DNA of 64,000 bases, taken from the NCBI RefSeq assembly GCF_038502225.1, contig NC_091382.1:10926602-10990601 (forward strand), given 5' to 3'. Both the position numbers and the translations under genes were made by a program. The stretch's first letter is position 1, and each line of letters starts with the position of its first letter. The DNA comes from Cherax quadricarinatus (Eukaryota > Arthropoda > Malacostraca > Decapoda > Parastacidae). Shown one piece after another: positions 19,834-30,639 of the stretch. The notes beneath the pieces are model-generated. The model searched no databases. It was given only the letters and a program-made list of their open reading frames with translations, and had not been told where the DNA came from.

Positions 19834-20175
19834 TTGTTTTGTTAGTTTAATATGTTTATTATGCACCCCATACCCATCCTGTGGGCGGTAGTCAAAAGAT
19901 TACAGAGGTACATAATTGGTCCAGGGACTGGACTCCAAAGTTTTGATAGCTGAGCAAGTTACAGAGGTAATGAACTCACAATTTACAAAGGTAATGAACT
20001 CACAATTTACAAAGGTAATGAACTCACAATTTACAAAGGTAATGAACTCCAGGTAAGTAAATGTAGACAGCCTGTACTGTCAGAGCACACAGCCTAGCCG
20101 TCTGCTCTGACTAGTTCATATTTCGCGGCATTCAGTGCTGCCCTCTGTAGGCCTACCTAGGTCGGTGGGAAGCAC
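19834..20175 (-). mobile_element. Retroposon E inserted in LINE D
   Basis: Bounded by agtcctcatccag at 19821-19833 and 20176-20188, a 13-bp duplication of LINE D sequence. On the minus strand it starts gtgcttcccaccgacctagg, contains three tandem cattacctttgtaaattgtg-type units, and ends tgcataataaacatattaaa followed by ctaacaaaac. No coding capacity. Mobilisation by a LINE is inference from the duplication and A-rich tail. Confidence 0.85.
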
Positions 20176-20662
20176 AGTCCTCATCCAGGTAGATATTTTC
20201 TGTAATTCGGTATTTACAGTATTGGCTAGCGTGACTGGGCTCGGGTGAGAGAAGACGTATGTGGTGTCATCTGCAAAAAGTGTGGGTTTGAGTAATTGCG
20301 AAGCATTTGGTAGGTCATTTATGTATAGAAGAAAGAGAAGAAGGCCAAGGACACTTCCCTGTGGGACACCAACTGTAATTGGTTGAGCGGAAGAGCTTGC
20401 CCCATTTGCGTACACATATTGGCTTCTGTTGCTGAGGTATGACTTGAGGTAGTTGAGGGAGTGCCCTCTTATACCATAGTGTGACAATTTTACGTGGAGC
20501 AAGTCATGGTCAACTGTATCAAAAGCTTTACGTAAGTCAATGAAGATCCTCAGTGGGACTTCTTTTTTCTCTATTGCAGTGTATATATGTTCTAGCATGT
20601 GTATAATAGCATCATTAGTATTTTTATTAGGCCTGAATCCAAATTGACAGGGGTTGAGAATG
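20176..20662 (-). pseudogene. LINE D reverse transcriptase, palm
   Basis: Contains [19 protein letters not shown] (first catalytic Asp), ITVGVPQGSVLGLLLFLLYI (a Leu stands where the family usually has Pro after LG), and FADDTTYVF (catalytic FADD). Upstream of the Met at 20598 the same frame reads NPCQFGFRPNKNTNDAIIHM back to the stop at 20663-20665. At the other end the frame runs into retroposon E after ISTWMRT. In an intact element this domain primes cDNA synthesis at the nicked target. Confidence 0.88.
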
Positions 20663-20665
20663 TTT

Positions 20666-21420
20666 TAGGAGATGAGGTAGGAGTAGATTCGTTTATGAAT
20701 TAATTTTTCGAAGATTTTTGAGAGAGGGTGTAAGTTGGATATTGGCCTATAGTTATTCAACTCTGTTTGGTCTCCTCCTTTATGGATCGGGGTGACCCTT
20801 GCTATTTTGAGAACTGTAGGGAAGGTGGAGGATTCAGTGGATTTGTTAAAGAGTGTTGTAATGATTGGTGATAGTACTTGTGACACTTTTTTGTATATAA
20901 AGGGTGGTAAGGTATTTAAATCTCCTGCCTTGTTTTTTAGTGCGTTGATAATAAGGGAGACATCGTATGGGTTAGTCGGAGCTAGGAACAGTGTGTTCGT
21001 GTAGTTGCCAGTGAGGTAGTCATTTGGTGGGGTATCTGAGCTTGGGATTTTATTGGCAAGGTTTTGTCCTATAGTGGAGAAGAAATCATTGAGTCTGTTT
21101 GCTGTTTCTGTTGGTGGGAGTTGGGGTTCATCTGATTTTGCTAATTTTATTTCGCTATGTCGTGATATCTTTTTTGTTCCCAGAATTTCTGATAGGGTCT
21201 TCCAGGTCTTTTTTATATCACCTCGTAAGTTGGATAATCTGTTCTCATAATACAATTTTTTTGCCCTTCTTATCAGGCTGGTTAGGATTGACGAGTAACG
21301 TTTTGTTTGGTCTCTGGTTATGTGACCCATTCTGTACTGTTTTTCATATTGGTGTTTAGTATTTATGGATTTGAGAATGCTGGGTGTTAGCCAGGGACTG
21401 TTCAGTCTCTTAGCTGTCAT
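20666..21420 (-). pseudogene. LINE D linker and reverse transcriptase N-terminal part
   Basis: 251 codons in one frame: SPWLTPSILKSINTKHQYEK, a helical linker, KKTWKTLSEILGTKK, then RLNDFFSTIGQNLANKIP and the RT entry motifs ARVTPIHKGGDQTELNNYRP, ISNLHPLSKIFEKLI. It ends at a TAA (20663-20665) directly before the continuation NILNPCQFGF, so one nonsense change separates it from the palm. Its start is joined to the endonuclease by a frameshift in a run of seven A. Confidence 0.88.
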
Positions 21421-22026
21421 CTGTTTAGTTTTTTTAGGGCAGTGCTTGTTATAGAGGTATTGGGTCTTTTTAGAAAATTATTAAAACATTCGTCAATATC
21501 TGTATAGATTTCTAGCTCAGTGTGCCAGTCAATGTTTGTTACTGCTGTTGTGAAGTTATTAATGGCTGCCTCATTGTGAAGTCTGAAGGTGACTTTAGTA
21601 GTGTCTTGGGGTATTTTACCAAGAGTTGTTATGAGGAAAGTAGGGTAGTGGTCTGTGGTATTATCTGTAATTATGCCTGATTTTAAAGGGGATATGGTGT
21701 TGGTCCAGATGTGGTCAAGTAGGGAAACACTAGTCTCTGTAACTCTTGTAGGTTTTGTTACTGTTGGTAGCAACATACAGTTACTCATTGTGTTTGTGAA
21801 TTCAGTAACGTGTGGGTCCTGGTCTTGCAGGAAATTTATATTGAAGTCACCTGAGAGTAGTAAGTGATCTTTGTTCATGCGTGCATCAGTTATTATACTT
21901 CCTAGGTTTTGACTAAATTGGCTAATGTTTGATTGTGGAACTCTGTAGATGTTTATCACTGTGAGAGGTTTTTGTAGGTATTTGGATTTGAATTTAGCTA
22001 TTATATATTCCCCCTGTTCATTAATC
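21417..22026 (-). pseudogene. LINE D endonuclease, truncated
   Basis: About 200 codons of APE-type endonuclease lacking its N terminus. Visible are VINIYRVPQSNISQFSQNLG, LLSGDFNINFL (catalytic GDFN), VTKPTRVTETSVSLLDHIWT and TTDHYPTFLIT. The family usually has SDH where this copy reads TDH. The first residues up to the 22026 boundary are the truncation point of the LINE, not a natural start. Confidence 0.85.
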
Positions 22027-22078
22027 ACAAAACACTTACCTTGGTATGAATGGTCAGTGGCAATAGTTTACATATGAT
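22027..22078. repeat. Right 52-bp direct repeat flanking LINE D
   Basis: Partner of 18684-18735, differing at two positions. Confidence 0.85.
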
Positions 22079-22309
22079 GATTATTAATCGTTATGGGAAA
22101 AACGGTAAACTTATAAAGTCACACAACACTTGAGAAAGAGAAAACAAGAATTTGGACCATGAAACTCACGTAGGTATCAAGGTACCTCCCATGAGGGGGT
22201 TGTATATACCAGGGTAATATTCATGTGTATATTATGTATGCAGTACAGTCGTAAACAGGCGATCTTAATGCAGAACAAGCCACATGGAAATGGAAATCTT
22301 TAGCTGTAG

Positions 22310-22560
22310 ATCTTTCGCATTCTCCTGCGTCGTCGGGAGCTATGCAGTGTGTCCAGACAGTAACAGATAGGAGGGAAAATCCTCCGAGGCAAGGCAGAAG
22401 GTATCAATGGCAGCCCCTGTCCTAGGCCGCCACGGATTGCTTCTGCCTTACCTCCGAAAAAATTTCCTCCTATCTGTTGCTATCTTGCAACATCGCACAT
22501 CTCTTGACGTCGCACGAGTGCGCGGATTTGACATATACATGTCAAATCCGTTTTTCCAAC
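22310..22560. repeat. Double inverted-repeat segment
   Basis: A 39-bp segment beginning aacagataggaggg (22363-22401) faces its diverged complement ending cctcctatctgtt (22440-22478). About 45 bp further on, cggatttgacat and atgtcaaatccg form a 12-bp stem with a 4-base loop (22523-22550). This looks like a small foldback-type repeat. No coding capacity. Confidence 0.65.
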
Positions 22561-22589
22561 TCTGCACATTATAACGTACATGCTTTGTT

Positions 22590-22730
22590 TACACAAATAA
22601 CCCGCACATAAAAGACAGAAGCTTACGACGACGTTTCGGTCCGACTTGGACCATTGACAAAGTCAATGGTCCAAGTCGGACCGAAACGTCGTCGTAAGCT
22701 TCTGTCTTTTATGTGCGGGTTATTTGTGTA
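22590..22730. repeat. Hairpin with perfect 69-bp arms and 3-base loop
   Basis: Positions 22590-22658 are the exact reverse complement of 22662-22730, with aaa between. Each arm contains gacgacgtttcggtccgact (or its complement) and ends in an acacaaataacccgc block. The sequence just outside the right arm (tcgttccagtcacggtattg) is the unit of the 17-bp minisatellite at 53-602. A diverged half copy lies at 36975-37080. Confidence 0.92.
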
Positions 22731-22859
22731 TCGTTCCAGTCACGGTATTGTGCCTTTTTGTTATTTATGCTTTGTTTACGTGGTCGCTACTTGACCGTAT
22801 TGCTGAATGTTTGGGGAAAATCTAGAAAGAACAGAGTCGGGTGAAAAGAAACTTGCCTC

Positions 22860-23000
22860 TGTGTTTGACTGAAGAAACCTACTGTTGAAACGACGCGTCA
22901 ACAGTAAAGATATATAACCGCTGTTGGAAATTGTATATAATACCGACAAGTTTAACAGTAAGACATGTGCAACAGTTTTACACGTGTTGCACGAGTGTTT
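22860..23000 (+). mobile_element. AAACGT-family relative
   Basis: tactgttgaaacgacgcgtc with aacagtaaagata, an inverted-repeat core placed like the other members of the core family. Weakly similar otherwise. Confidence 0.4.
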
Positions 23001-23042
23001 TACTCGTCAAGACGTGGTTGGACGTGTCTAGACAGGTCACAC

Positions 23043-23336
23043 CCGTTGGATAAGATAAGATTTCGTTCGGATTTTTAACCCCGGAGGGTTAGCCACCCAG
23101 GATAACCCAAGAAAGTCAGTGCGTCATCGAGGACTGTCTAACTTATTTCCATTGGGGTCCTTAATCTTGTCCCCCAGGATGCGACCCACACCAGTCGACT
23201 AACACCCAGGTACCTATTTGCTGCTAGGTGAACAGGACAACAGGTGTAAGGAACCGTGTCGAAATGTTTCCACCCGCCGGGAATCGAACCCGGGCCCTCC
23301 GTGTGTGAAGCGGGAACTTTAGCCACCGGGCCACCG
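23043..23336 (-). mobile_element. tRNA-headed SINE, type 1 tail
   Basis: A full-length antisense copy. The head has gggttcgattcccggcgggt in sense; the middle is acctgggtgttagtcgactg; the tail is ggaccccaatggaaataagt ... tgggttatcctgggtggcta ... ttaaaaatccgaacgaaatc with a final taagat repeat. It is close to the copies at 31617-31918 and 42816-43118. Confidence 0.9.
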
Positions 23337-23377
23337 TATGTAATGATGTTGGGAGAATTACTCACATGTTAGGTAAA

Positions 23378-24170
23378 GAGGATACATGTGCAACTAATGC
23401 GATATTATATTGTGGCAACGTTTCGCTCTCCAGGAGCTTTGTCAAGTCATTACAAACAATATAGCAAAGTATAATACAATCATCGTAGGTAGTAGTAGTA
23501 CTTATGGTAGTAGTAGCTGTAGTGCTGGTGGTGTCGTACCTGTACTACTACTACTACTACTACCACCTCCACAAGTGCTACTATAGTCTACTACTACCAC
23601 CCATCTACTACTACTACTACTACCTACAATGATTCATTGTCTTTGGCACCTCGTTCACTCAACAGATTTCTGTCTGACATTAGGTGTTCAACACATCTCG
23701 AGAGAATCTTTAGAGTCGTTCTGGCACTCGGGCTGCGGCCTGGGTGCCAGACCCTAAGTGGGTCTTTCAACTCAAATGGAGCTGAAAGACCCACTGAGCA
23801 CTTGTCATAGTGCTGCCCCAGCCATAGGGCTGTAAACGGTACATTATTTGTACCAACTCCGACACTCCTTGGGGAGCCACTGCTGGGTCACCTCATGGAG
23901 AAGATCGAGCCAGAACCCGTCCTGGGTCATCACAGAGAAGACCAGGGTCAGGACCCGTCCTGGGTCACCACCTGGAGAAGACCGGGCCAGGACCCGTCCT
24001 GGGTCATCACAGAGAAGACCAGGGTCAGGACCCGTCCTGGCAAACCTACATGAACATGAACTCTAACACCTCTATATACTTTCTGTGTGACTGTAATGAT
24101 TGTAACGGCTTGACAAGGCTCCTAGAGAGCGAAACGTTGCCACAATAAAATGTTGCATTAATTGCAGCAT
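23378..24170. mobile_element. Foldback element K, full length, with internal arrays
   Basis: The left end (ttgtggcaacgtttcgctctc, caggagctttgtcaag; about 23409-23447) and right end (cttgacaaggctcctagaga, gcgaaacgttgccacaa; about 24111-24146) are inverted copies. Inside are GTA/TAC trinucleotide arrays in both orientations (23487-23625) and a 38-39-bp tandem repeat (ctgggtcatcacagagaaga...) of about four copies (23883-24045). No transposase. Confidence 0.75.
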
Positions 24171-24204
24171 AGAACGCCATCTAGGTTGAGGGACTCGTTA
24201 CCTC

Positions 24205-24446
24205 AAGAGTTCTTAAACTTTTTACGATTACAGACCCCTAATGAATTGGCCAATATGTGGCCATACCCACTTCACCAGACTGGAACTATTACGCACCAGT
24301 ATGACTTCACAAAAGATGGACAGCAAGCAACATAACAGGCGAAAGAAAATCATTAGGATTTTATCATATTTATAGAAAAACGATTAACAGTTCAAAGATC
24401 GAATCCCATACCCCCATTATTTAGTTCTTCGGTTAGGAACCCCTGG
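24205..24446. mobile_element. hAT-like short element
   Basis: The left end aagagttcttaaactttttac and the right end ggttaggaacccctgg form an imperfect terminal inverted repeat of the CAGGGGTTC type known from hAT elements. The flanks gttacctc (24197-24204) and tttacctc (24447-24454) match at seven of eight positions, as expected for an 8-bp hAT duplication. It is 242 bp with no coding capacity. Confidence 0.55.
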
Positions 24447-24514
24447 TTTACCTCGCTTTCTACTGTCTTATTTACAACGCCTTAAAATATCTTCTGAATT
24501 GATAAATTAGATAT

Positions 24515-24640
24515 GTGCAACACTTAGGTATCTTTATTGTGGAAAAGTTTTGCCATGCAGTAGCTTCATCAGTCCAGTACAAAGAATAATGGTTGAAGAT
24601 TAGGAGGAGTTTGAGAGAGACAGAGGAGGGGTGCTGAAAG
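24515..24640 (+). mobile_element. AAACGT-core repeat unit, diverged
   Basis: atgtgcaacacttaggtatc, tttattgtggaaaagttttg, ccatgcagtagcttcatcag and a cagtacaaagaataat block follow the order of the 12600 copy. Confidence 0.55.
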
Positions 24641-25035
24641 CAGCCAGGCAGTCTCAAAGTCCTGATTTGTTCTAAATGCGTTCAGAAGACATACTTGGCA
24701 CCTATTCATTTAAACACCACCACCAACCTCTTCCTCCTCCTCCTATAGTACTATACACCAGTGTTAAAAAGTTGGAGGCCATCAGTAGAGGCTTTCTCAC
24801 AGTAATCTCACGGGAAGCAAAACCAGACTAGAGGGAACATGGACGAGCCAATGTTTCATGAATGCTTCTCTAATTACAGTATACCAGCGTTTAAAATTTG
24901 AAGCCACTCAGATAAGGTGTTCCATGTTATAAACGATAAGTTATGAAGAAAATACATATGCAGGCAACCACTTTAAGTTATCCTGTCTGAGATACATAAT
25001 AAACCAACCAACCACTACCGCATTAATCTCACATT
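24641..25035. other. No recognisable feature
   Basis: Mixed sequence with a short CTC-rich patch near 24730. Nothing supportable. Confidence 0.4.
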
Positions 25036-25318
25036 AATCTCAGTTGGATGACGTTCTCGCTTCACATGCTGAGTGTCCGTGGTTCGATCCCCGGCAAGGG
25101 TAGAAACATTGAGCGTGTTTCCTTACACATGTCCCGTTCACCTAGCAAGAAAGTAGGTACCTGAGTGTTTGTCGACTGGTGTAGGTCGCATCCTGGGGAA
25201 CAAGATTGCGGGCCCCAATGGAAGTAAGACAGTCCTCAATGACGCTCTGACTTTCTTGAATTATCCTGAGTGGCTAACCCTCCGGGGTTAAAAATCCGAA
25301 CAAAATCTTAACACTGGC
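25036..25318 (+). mobile_element. tRNA-headed SINE, type 1 tail, diverged
   Basis: The B-box region ggttcgatccccggc, the middle (gtaggtacctgagtgtttgt), and the type 1 tail (ccccaatggaagtaagacag ... ggctaaccctccggggttaa ... gaacaaaatctta) are all present. It is more diverged than the 42816 copy. Confidence 0.85.
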
Positions 25319-25420
25319 GTGTGAGTTTTAGGACCTGTTTGCCATGGGTTCAAGTCCCACCCGTTCTGTGAGTTGCTTATAATCGTATAATTTCGAATTC
25401 ATCAGTCAACCACTAACCTT
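25319..25420 (+). mobile_element. tRNA-like repeat fragment
   Basis: It contains gggttcaagtcccacccg and gcttataatcgtataatttc, resembling the element at 9990-10085. Confidence 0.5.
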
Positions 25421-25929
25421 ACGACACGCAGGACCGAGGCAGTAATGTTTTATCTTGCTGTGAGATGACAACAGTGGGGAAAAACAAATCTTTTTCACAG
25501 TGTTAAGGAATCCTTCCCTCCCACCGGCAATCCATCGCTTACACTTTCAAAAACTTTTCCCAGAGCAATTATTGCAGCCTTCTCCATCGGCCGTCTTTCT
25601 TACACTTCCCCGCAATACCCAACAAACTAATGTCTTCATAAATTCTCAAACTCCATCCCTGTCCTTCCTCTTTCGTGCCCAGACACGATCGCGTCGTCCA
25701 TGCCTTATTTATAGCCCAGTTACCGGTAGCAGCTCTCGCATTTTACCAGCCCAAACTTTTATATTATCACTTCCTTGCGCTGAGTTGTTGTTGTTGTAGT
25801 AGTTGTAGTTGCTGTTGTTGTTGTAGTTATAGTTGCTGTTGTTGTTGTTGATTTGAAGAACTGGTGTTTCACCCTGGTGTTTGGTGCTGTTTGAAAACTT
25901 AACAAAACTCTTGGCTGGATGAATGATTG
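25421..25929. other. No gene recognised; GTT/GTA microsatellite
   Basis: A trinucleotide-rich stretch (gttgttgttgtagtagttgt) lies at 25785-25850. A 99-codon frame at 25500-25799 is unrecognised and probably chance. Confidence 0.45.
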
Positions 25930-26299
25930 ATAAGTAAGTAAGTAAGTAAGTTTATTCAGGTATACACAAATACAGTTACATAGAATTATCATATATAGCA
26001 GCATATGTGTAGAGAACCTAGGATAACCCAAAAAAGTCAGACAGAGTGACTTATTTCCATTGGGGTCCTTTTACCTTATTATTATAGTATAAAGGTTATA
26101 ATATTTTCTTATTGTTCTACAATGAAGATAACATCTTATTATCATACTAAAAAGACTATCTACTACACGAGGGTCATTAAGACTATCTACAATACGAGGG
26201 TCATTACTAGGAATATGGTAAAATTTACACATATGTTAGCTAAAAAATAGAAAATCATTCCCCTCCCTTTCTGTAGCTACATTCATCAGACACCTTTTG
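25930..26299 (-). mobile_element. LINE A 3' end, 5'-truncated copy
   Basis: An antisense copy of the LINE A terminus: the aagt repeat, the terminal ttattcaggtatacacaaat text, the 3' UTR and the last codons of the protein (CLMNVATEREGNDFLFF at about 26255-26295). It is cut where the protein reads KRCLM. It is nearly identical to 37219-37590, so it is recent. Confidence 0.88.
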
Positions 26300-26440
26300 A
26301 TGATAAATGAATGATGAAGACTTATGATGATGAATGATGAATCAACGCTTGCTTGCAGCAACAGCAACAACAGTTGCTGTTCCTACCGTTGTTCTGAATA
26401 TATACTCTGGAAACCATCACCTATAGTTACGGAATGACAA
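26300..26440. other. Flank of the large 32-bp satellite
   Basis: Contains a gatgaatgatg-type simple repeat and a cagcaacagcaacaac patch. No gene. Confidence 0.4.
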
Positions 26441-28979
26441 GACAGACAATCATTACTATGATCATCACCCAAGACAGACGATCATTACTATGATCATCAC
26501 CCAAGACAGACGATCATTACTATGATCATCACCCAAGACAGACGATCATTACTATGATCATCACCCAAGACAGACGATCATTACTATGATCATCACCCAA
26601 GACAGACGATCATTACTATGATCATCACCCAAGACAGACGATCATTACTATGATCATCACCCAAGACAGACGATCATTACTATGATCATCACCCAAGACA
26701 GACGATCATTACTATGATCATCACCCAAGACAGACGATCATTACTATGATCATCACCCAAGACAGACGATCATTACTATGATCATCACCCAAGACAGACG
26801 ATCATTACTATGATCATCACCCAAGACAGACGATCATTACTATGATCATCACCCAAGACAGACGATCATTACTATGATCATCACCCAAGACAGTCGATCA
26901 TTACTATGATCATCACCCAAGACAGACGATCATTACTATGATCATCACCCAAGACAGACGATCATTACTATGATCATCACCCAAGACAGACGATCATTAC
27001 TATGATCATCACCCAAGACAGGCGATCATTACTATGATCATCACCCAAGACAGACGATCATTACTATGATCATCACCCAAGACAGGCGATCATTACTATG
27101 ATCATCACCCAAGACAGACGATCATTACTATGATCATCACCCAAGACAGACGATCATTACTATGATCATCACCCAAGACAGACGATCATTACTATGATCA
27201 TCACCCAAGACAGACGATCATTACTATGATCATCACCCAAGACAGACGATCATTACTATGATCATCACCCAAGACAGACGATCATTACTATGATCATCAC
27301 CCAAGACAGGCGATCATTACTATGATCATCACCCAAGACAGACGATCATTACTATGATCATCACCCAAGACAGGCGATCATTACTATGATCATCACCCAA
27401 GACAGACGATCATTACTATGATCATCACCCAAGACAGACGATCATTACTATGATCATCACCCAAGACAGACGATCATTACTATGATCATCACCCAAGACA
27501 GACGATCATTACTATGATCATCACCCAAGACAGGCGATCATTACTATGATCATCACCCAAGACAGGCGATCATTACTATGATCATCACCCAAGACAGGCG
27601 ATCATTACTATGATCATCACCCAAGACAGACGATCATTACTATGATCATCACCCAAGACAGGCGATCATTACTATGATCATCACCCAAGACAGACGATCA
27701 TTACTATGATCATCACCCAAGACAGACGATCATTACTATGATCATCACCCAAGACAGGCGATCATTACTATGATCATCACCCAAGACAGACGATCATTAC
27801 TATGATCATCACCCAAGACAGACGATCATTACTATGATCATCACCCAAGACAGACGATCATTACTATGATCATCACCCAAGACAGACGATCATTACTATG
27901 ATCATCACCCAAGACAGACGATCATTACTATGATCATCACCCAAGACAGACGATCATTACTATGATCATCACCCAAGACAGACGATCATTACTATGATCA
28001 TCACCCAAGACAGGCGATCATTACTATGATCATCACCCAAGACAGACGATCATTACTATGATCATCACCCAAGACAGACGATCATTACTATGATCATCAC
28101 CCAAGACAGACGATCATTACTATGATCATCACCCAAGACAGACGATCATTACTATGATCATCACCCAAGACAGACGATCATTACTATGATCATCACCCAA
28201 GACAGACGATCATTACTATGATCATCACCCAAGACAGACGATCATTACTATGATCATCACCCAAGACAGACGATCATTACTATGATCATCACCCAAGACA
28301 GGCGATCATTACTATGATCATCACCCAAGACAGGCGATCATTACTATGATCATCACCCAAGACAGGCGATCATTACTATGATCATCACCCAAGACAGGCG
28401 ATCATTACTATGATCATCACCCAAGACAGGCGATCATTACTATGATCATCACCCAAGACAGACGATCATTACTATGATCATCACCCAAGACAGACGATCA
28501 TTACTATGATCATCACCCAAGACAGACGATCATTACTATGATCATCACCCAAGACAGACGATCATTACTATGATCATCACCCAAGACAGACGATCATTAC
28601 TATGATCATCACCCAAGACAGACGATCATTACTATGATCATCACCCAAGACAGACGATCATTACTATGATCATCACCCAAGACAGACGATCATTACTATG
28701 ATCATCACCCAAGACAGACGATCATTACTATGATCATCACCCAAGACAGGCGATCATTACTATGATCATCACCCAAGACAGACGATCATTACTATGATCA
28801 TCACCCAAGACAGACGATCATTACTATGATCATCACCCAAGACAGACGATCATTACTATGATCATCACCCAAGACAGACGATCATTACTATGATCATCAC
28901 CCAAGACAGACGATCATTACTATGATCATCACCCAAGACAGACGATCATTACTATGATCATCACCCAAGACAGACGATC
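26441..28979. repeat. 32-bp satellite, about 79 near-identical copies
   Basis: The unit is cgatcattactatgatcatc plus acccaagacaga (32 bp). Units are identical except for one A/G position (gacagacg or gacaggcg); one unit has T (26893-26896 area) and the first begins caatc. The G form occurs in runs, for example five consecutive units at about 28301-28435 and three at 27531-27600. Each unit contains gatcat-tact-atgatc, a 6-bp stem with 4-base loop. There are no spacers, so this is not a CRISPR array. Confidence 0.97.
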
Positions 28980-29352
28980 TACGCGACTAACATATTTCGA
29001 GAAATCAAGTCCCCCGTGACTATATTAACTACTGCGCAAAACTAGTCATTTTTTATATATATATTTAGGGCAAGGAAAATTATTTAAAGTATGTGATCCT
29101 ATATATTTAAAATACTGTTGAGAATATTGGTAATATTTACTGAGAAATGTTCAGTTGAACTCACTGTTTTGCACTTTTCAATACATACAACCTATGTACC
29201 GCACGGAATTATGTAATAATTTCTTATGGAAATTGTTATTTTAGGAGATATTAGGCAAATATATATATTTGGGTCAGGCAGTACAGTGAGGCGTGTCTGG
29301 TACCTGACCTAGTGTAAACATGGACCACTGGTGATGCTGGATCAAGATATCT
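28980..29352. other. AT-rich flank, no feature
   Basis: AT-rich DNA with only chance frames up to the LTR-like boundary at about 29353. Confidence 0.4.
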
Positions 29353-30194
29353 TATGTGAAAATTTGTGTGGACTGCCTCCAAGTGAGTCGCCTACCCTGG
29401 CAAACTCTGTTGGCACCGAGCTCTGAGGTGGGTACCTCAGCCTCACAAGTGGCTTATAGGACAGATTTTCACAAATGATTGATGTTGCAAGAAACTCGCC
29501 TGCATGCACGTATAAAGGACTAACCTACTTGGTGTTGCAGCATATATCCTGATCTTCAACTTCCCTAAGCTTAGCCTTAGCCCCATTGGACTTCCCCTCA
29601 GAAACCACGTGCAACTGGGAGCCTTAATTCCTGCAATATTCAATCGTTATTAGTGACCTGCCTGCACCTCAGAAATTCCTATATCCAAGAGGGTGTGTAT
29701 CCCCTAGTATAACTATGCAGACACGGACACTAGCTTCCAGACTGACGAGAGACACTGGTACTTGCTGGGCATGCACTGCCAGCTGCAACACAGGCCCACA
29801 GATCAACTCACTCACAAACTCCCCAGACACTGGCCAGAAATCTACGAGATAAAGTCGAGGTGCCTCTACCAGATTTCCCCAGGTCTCAAATGTAAAGACA
29901 CGTGGGGGGCGCCGTCTGCTGATCACGGCACGTCTTGTCCAGTTGGTGTCTGTCTTAAGAAGAACGAGCTGGTCTCTCTTCCAGACCCTCGTCTCTTCGT
30001 TCAAACTAGGGCTGCCAGTTCTCCCTAGCTAACTTATCCTAGTGTTTGCCTACATTATCGGCCTATTACTACCTATGTTAAGGTCTTAGGTCTACATTAT
30101 TATTATCTACAGTTGCCTTAGTAAACCTAATATTATACTAACAGTAAAACTACCTACTCCTTCCCTGAAGGGTAAATCTATAAATTAAATAAGC
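29353..30194 (-). mobile_element. LTR-like element L, copy 1, main part
   Basis: This segment is an inverted partner of 45960-46842 over its whole length (for example tgcaggcaggtc, gttatactaggggatacaca, ggctcccagttgcacgtgg in antisense). Similarity to copy 2 stops just outside tgtgaaaattt (29355). In its own orientation it would end ...aaattttcaca. It is interrupted by LINE B (30195-31515) and resumes at 31516-31615. No long frame is shared, so it is a candidate solo LTR. Confidence 0.5.
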
Positions 30195-30213
30195 TTCCTG
30201 TCTGTCTCAACTA

Positions 30214-30639
30214 TTGGATCACTACGACAAGGTCCTAAATGCACTAGAAGACAAAAAGAATGCAGATGTAATATATACAGACTTTGCAAAAGCCTTTGAC
30301 AAGTGTGACCATGGCGTAATAGTGCACAAAATGCGTGCTAAAGGAATAACAGGAAAAGTCGGTCGATGGATCTATAATTTCCTCACTAACAGAACACAGA
30401 GAGTAGTCGTCAACAGAGTAAAGTCCGAGGCAGCTACGGTGAAAAGCTCTGTTCCACAAGGCACAGTACTAGCTCCCATCTTGTTCCTCATCCTCATATC
30501 CGACATAGACAAGGATGTCAGCCACAGCACCGTGTCTTCCTTTGCAGATGACACCCGAATCTGCATGACAGTGTCTTCCATTGCAGACACTGCAAGGCTC
30601 CAGGAGGACATCAACCAAATCTTTCAGTGGGCTGCGTAA
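30214..30639 (+). pseudogene. LINE B reverse transcriptase, palm (nonsense-terminated)
   Basis: The frame contains YTDFAKAFDKCDHGVIVHKM (catalytic Asp region), SSVPQGTVLAPILFLILISD and SFADDTRICMT (catalytic FADD). It stops at TAA (30637-30639) where sister copies read gctgcagaaaac; here the text is gctgcgtaaaac, two substitutions. Coding sequence continues in the same frame beyond it (30640-31479), so without this stop the RT and C terminus would be one frame. Confidence 0.9.

Larger units (their letters stand above)
18736..22026 (-). mobile_element. LINE D, 5'-truncated, with nested retroposon E
   Basis: A minus-strand LINE, 3.29 kb including a 342-bp insertion. It holds most of an APE endonuclease, a reverse transcriptase and C-terminal region, then a 3' UTR of about 350 bp ending in an A/T-rich taataaataa tail (18736-18755). 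It is flanked by a 52-bp near-identical duplication. A few lesions break the coding region: an A-run frameshift near 21420, a stop at 20663-20665, retroposon E at 19834, and a shift near 19590-19600. Confidence 0.9.

Noticed and set aside
26441..28979. CRISPR array (32-bp repeats)
   Set aside because: The units are contiguous with no spacers and the context is a eukaryotic genome; it is a satellite.
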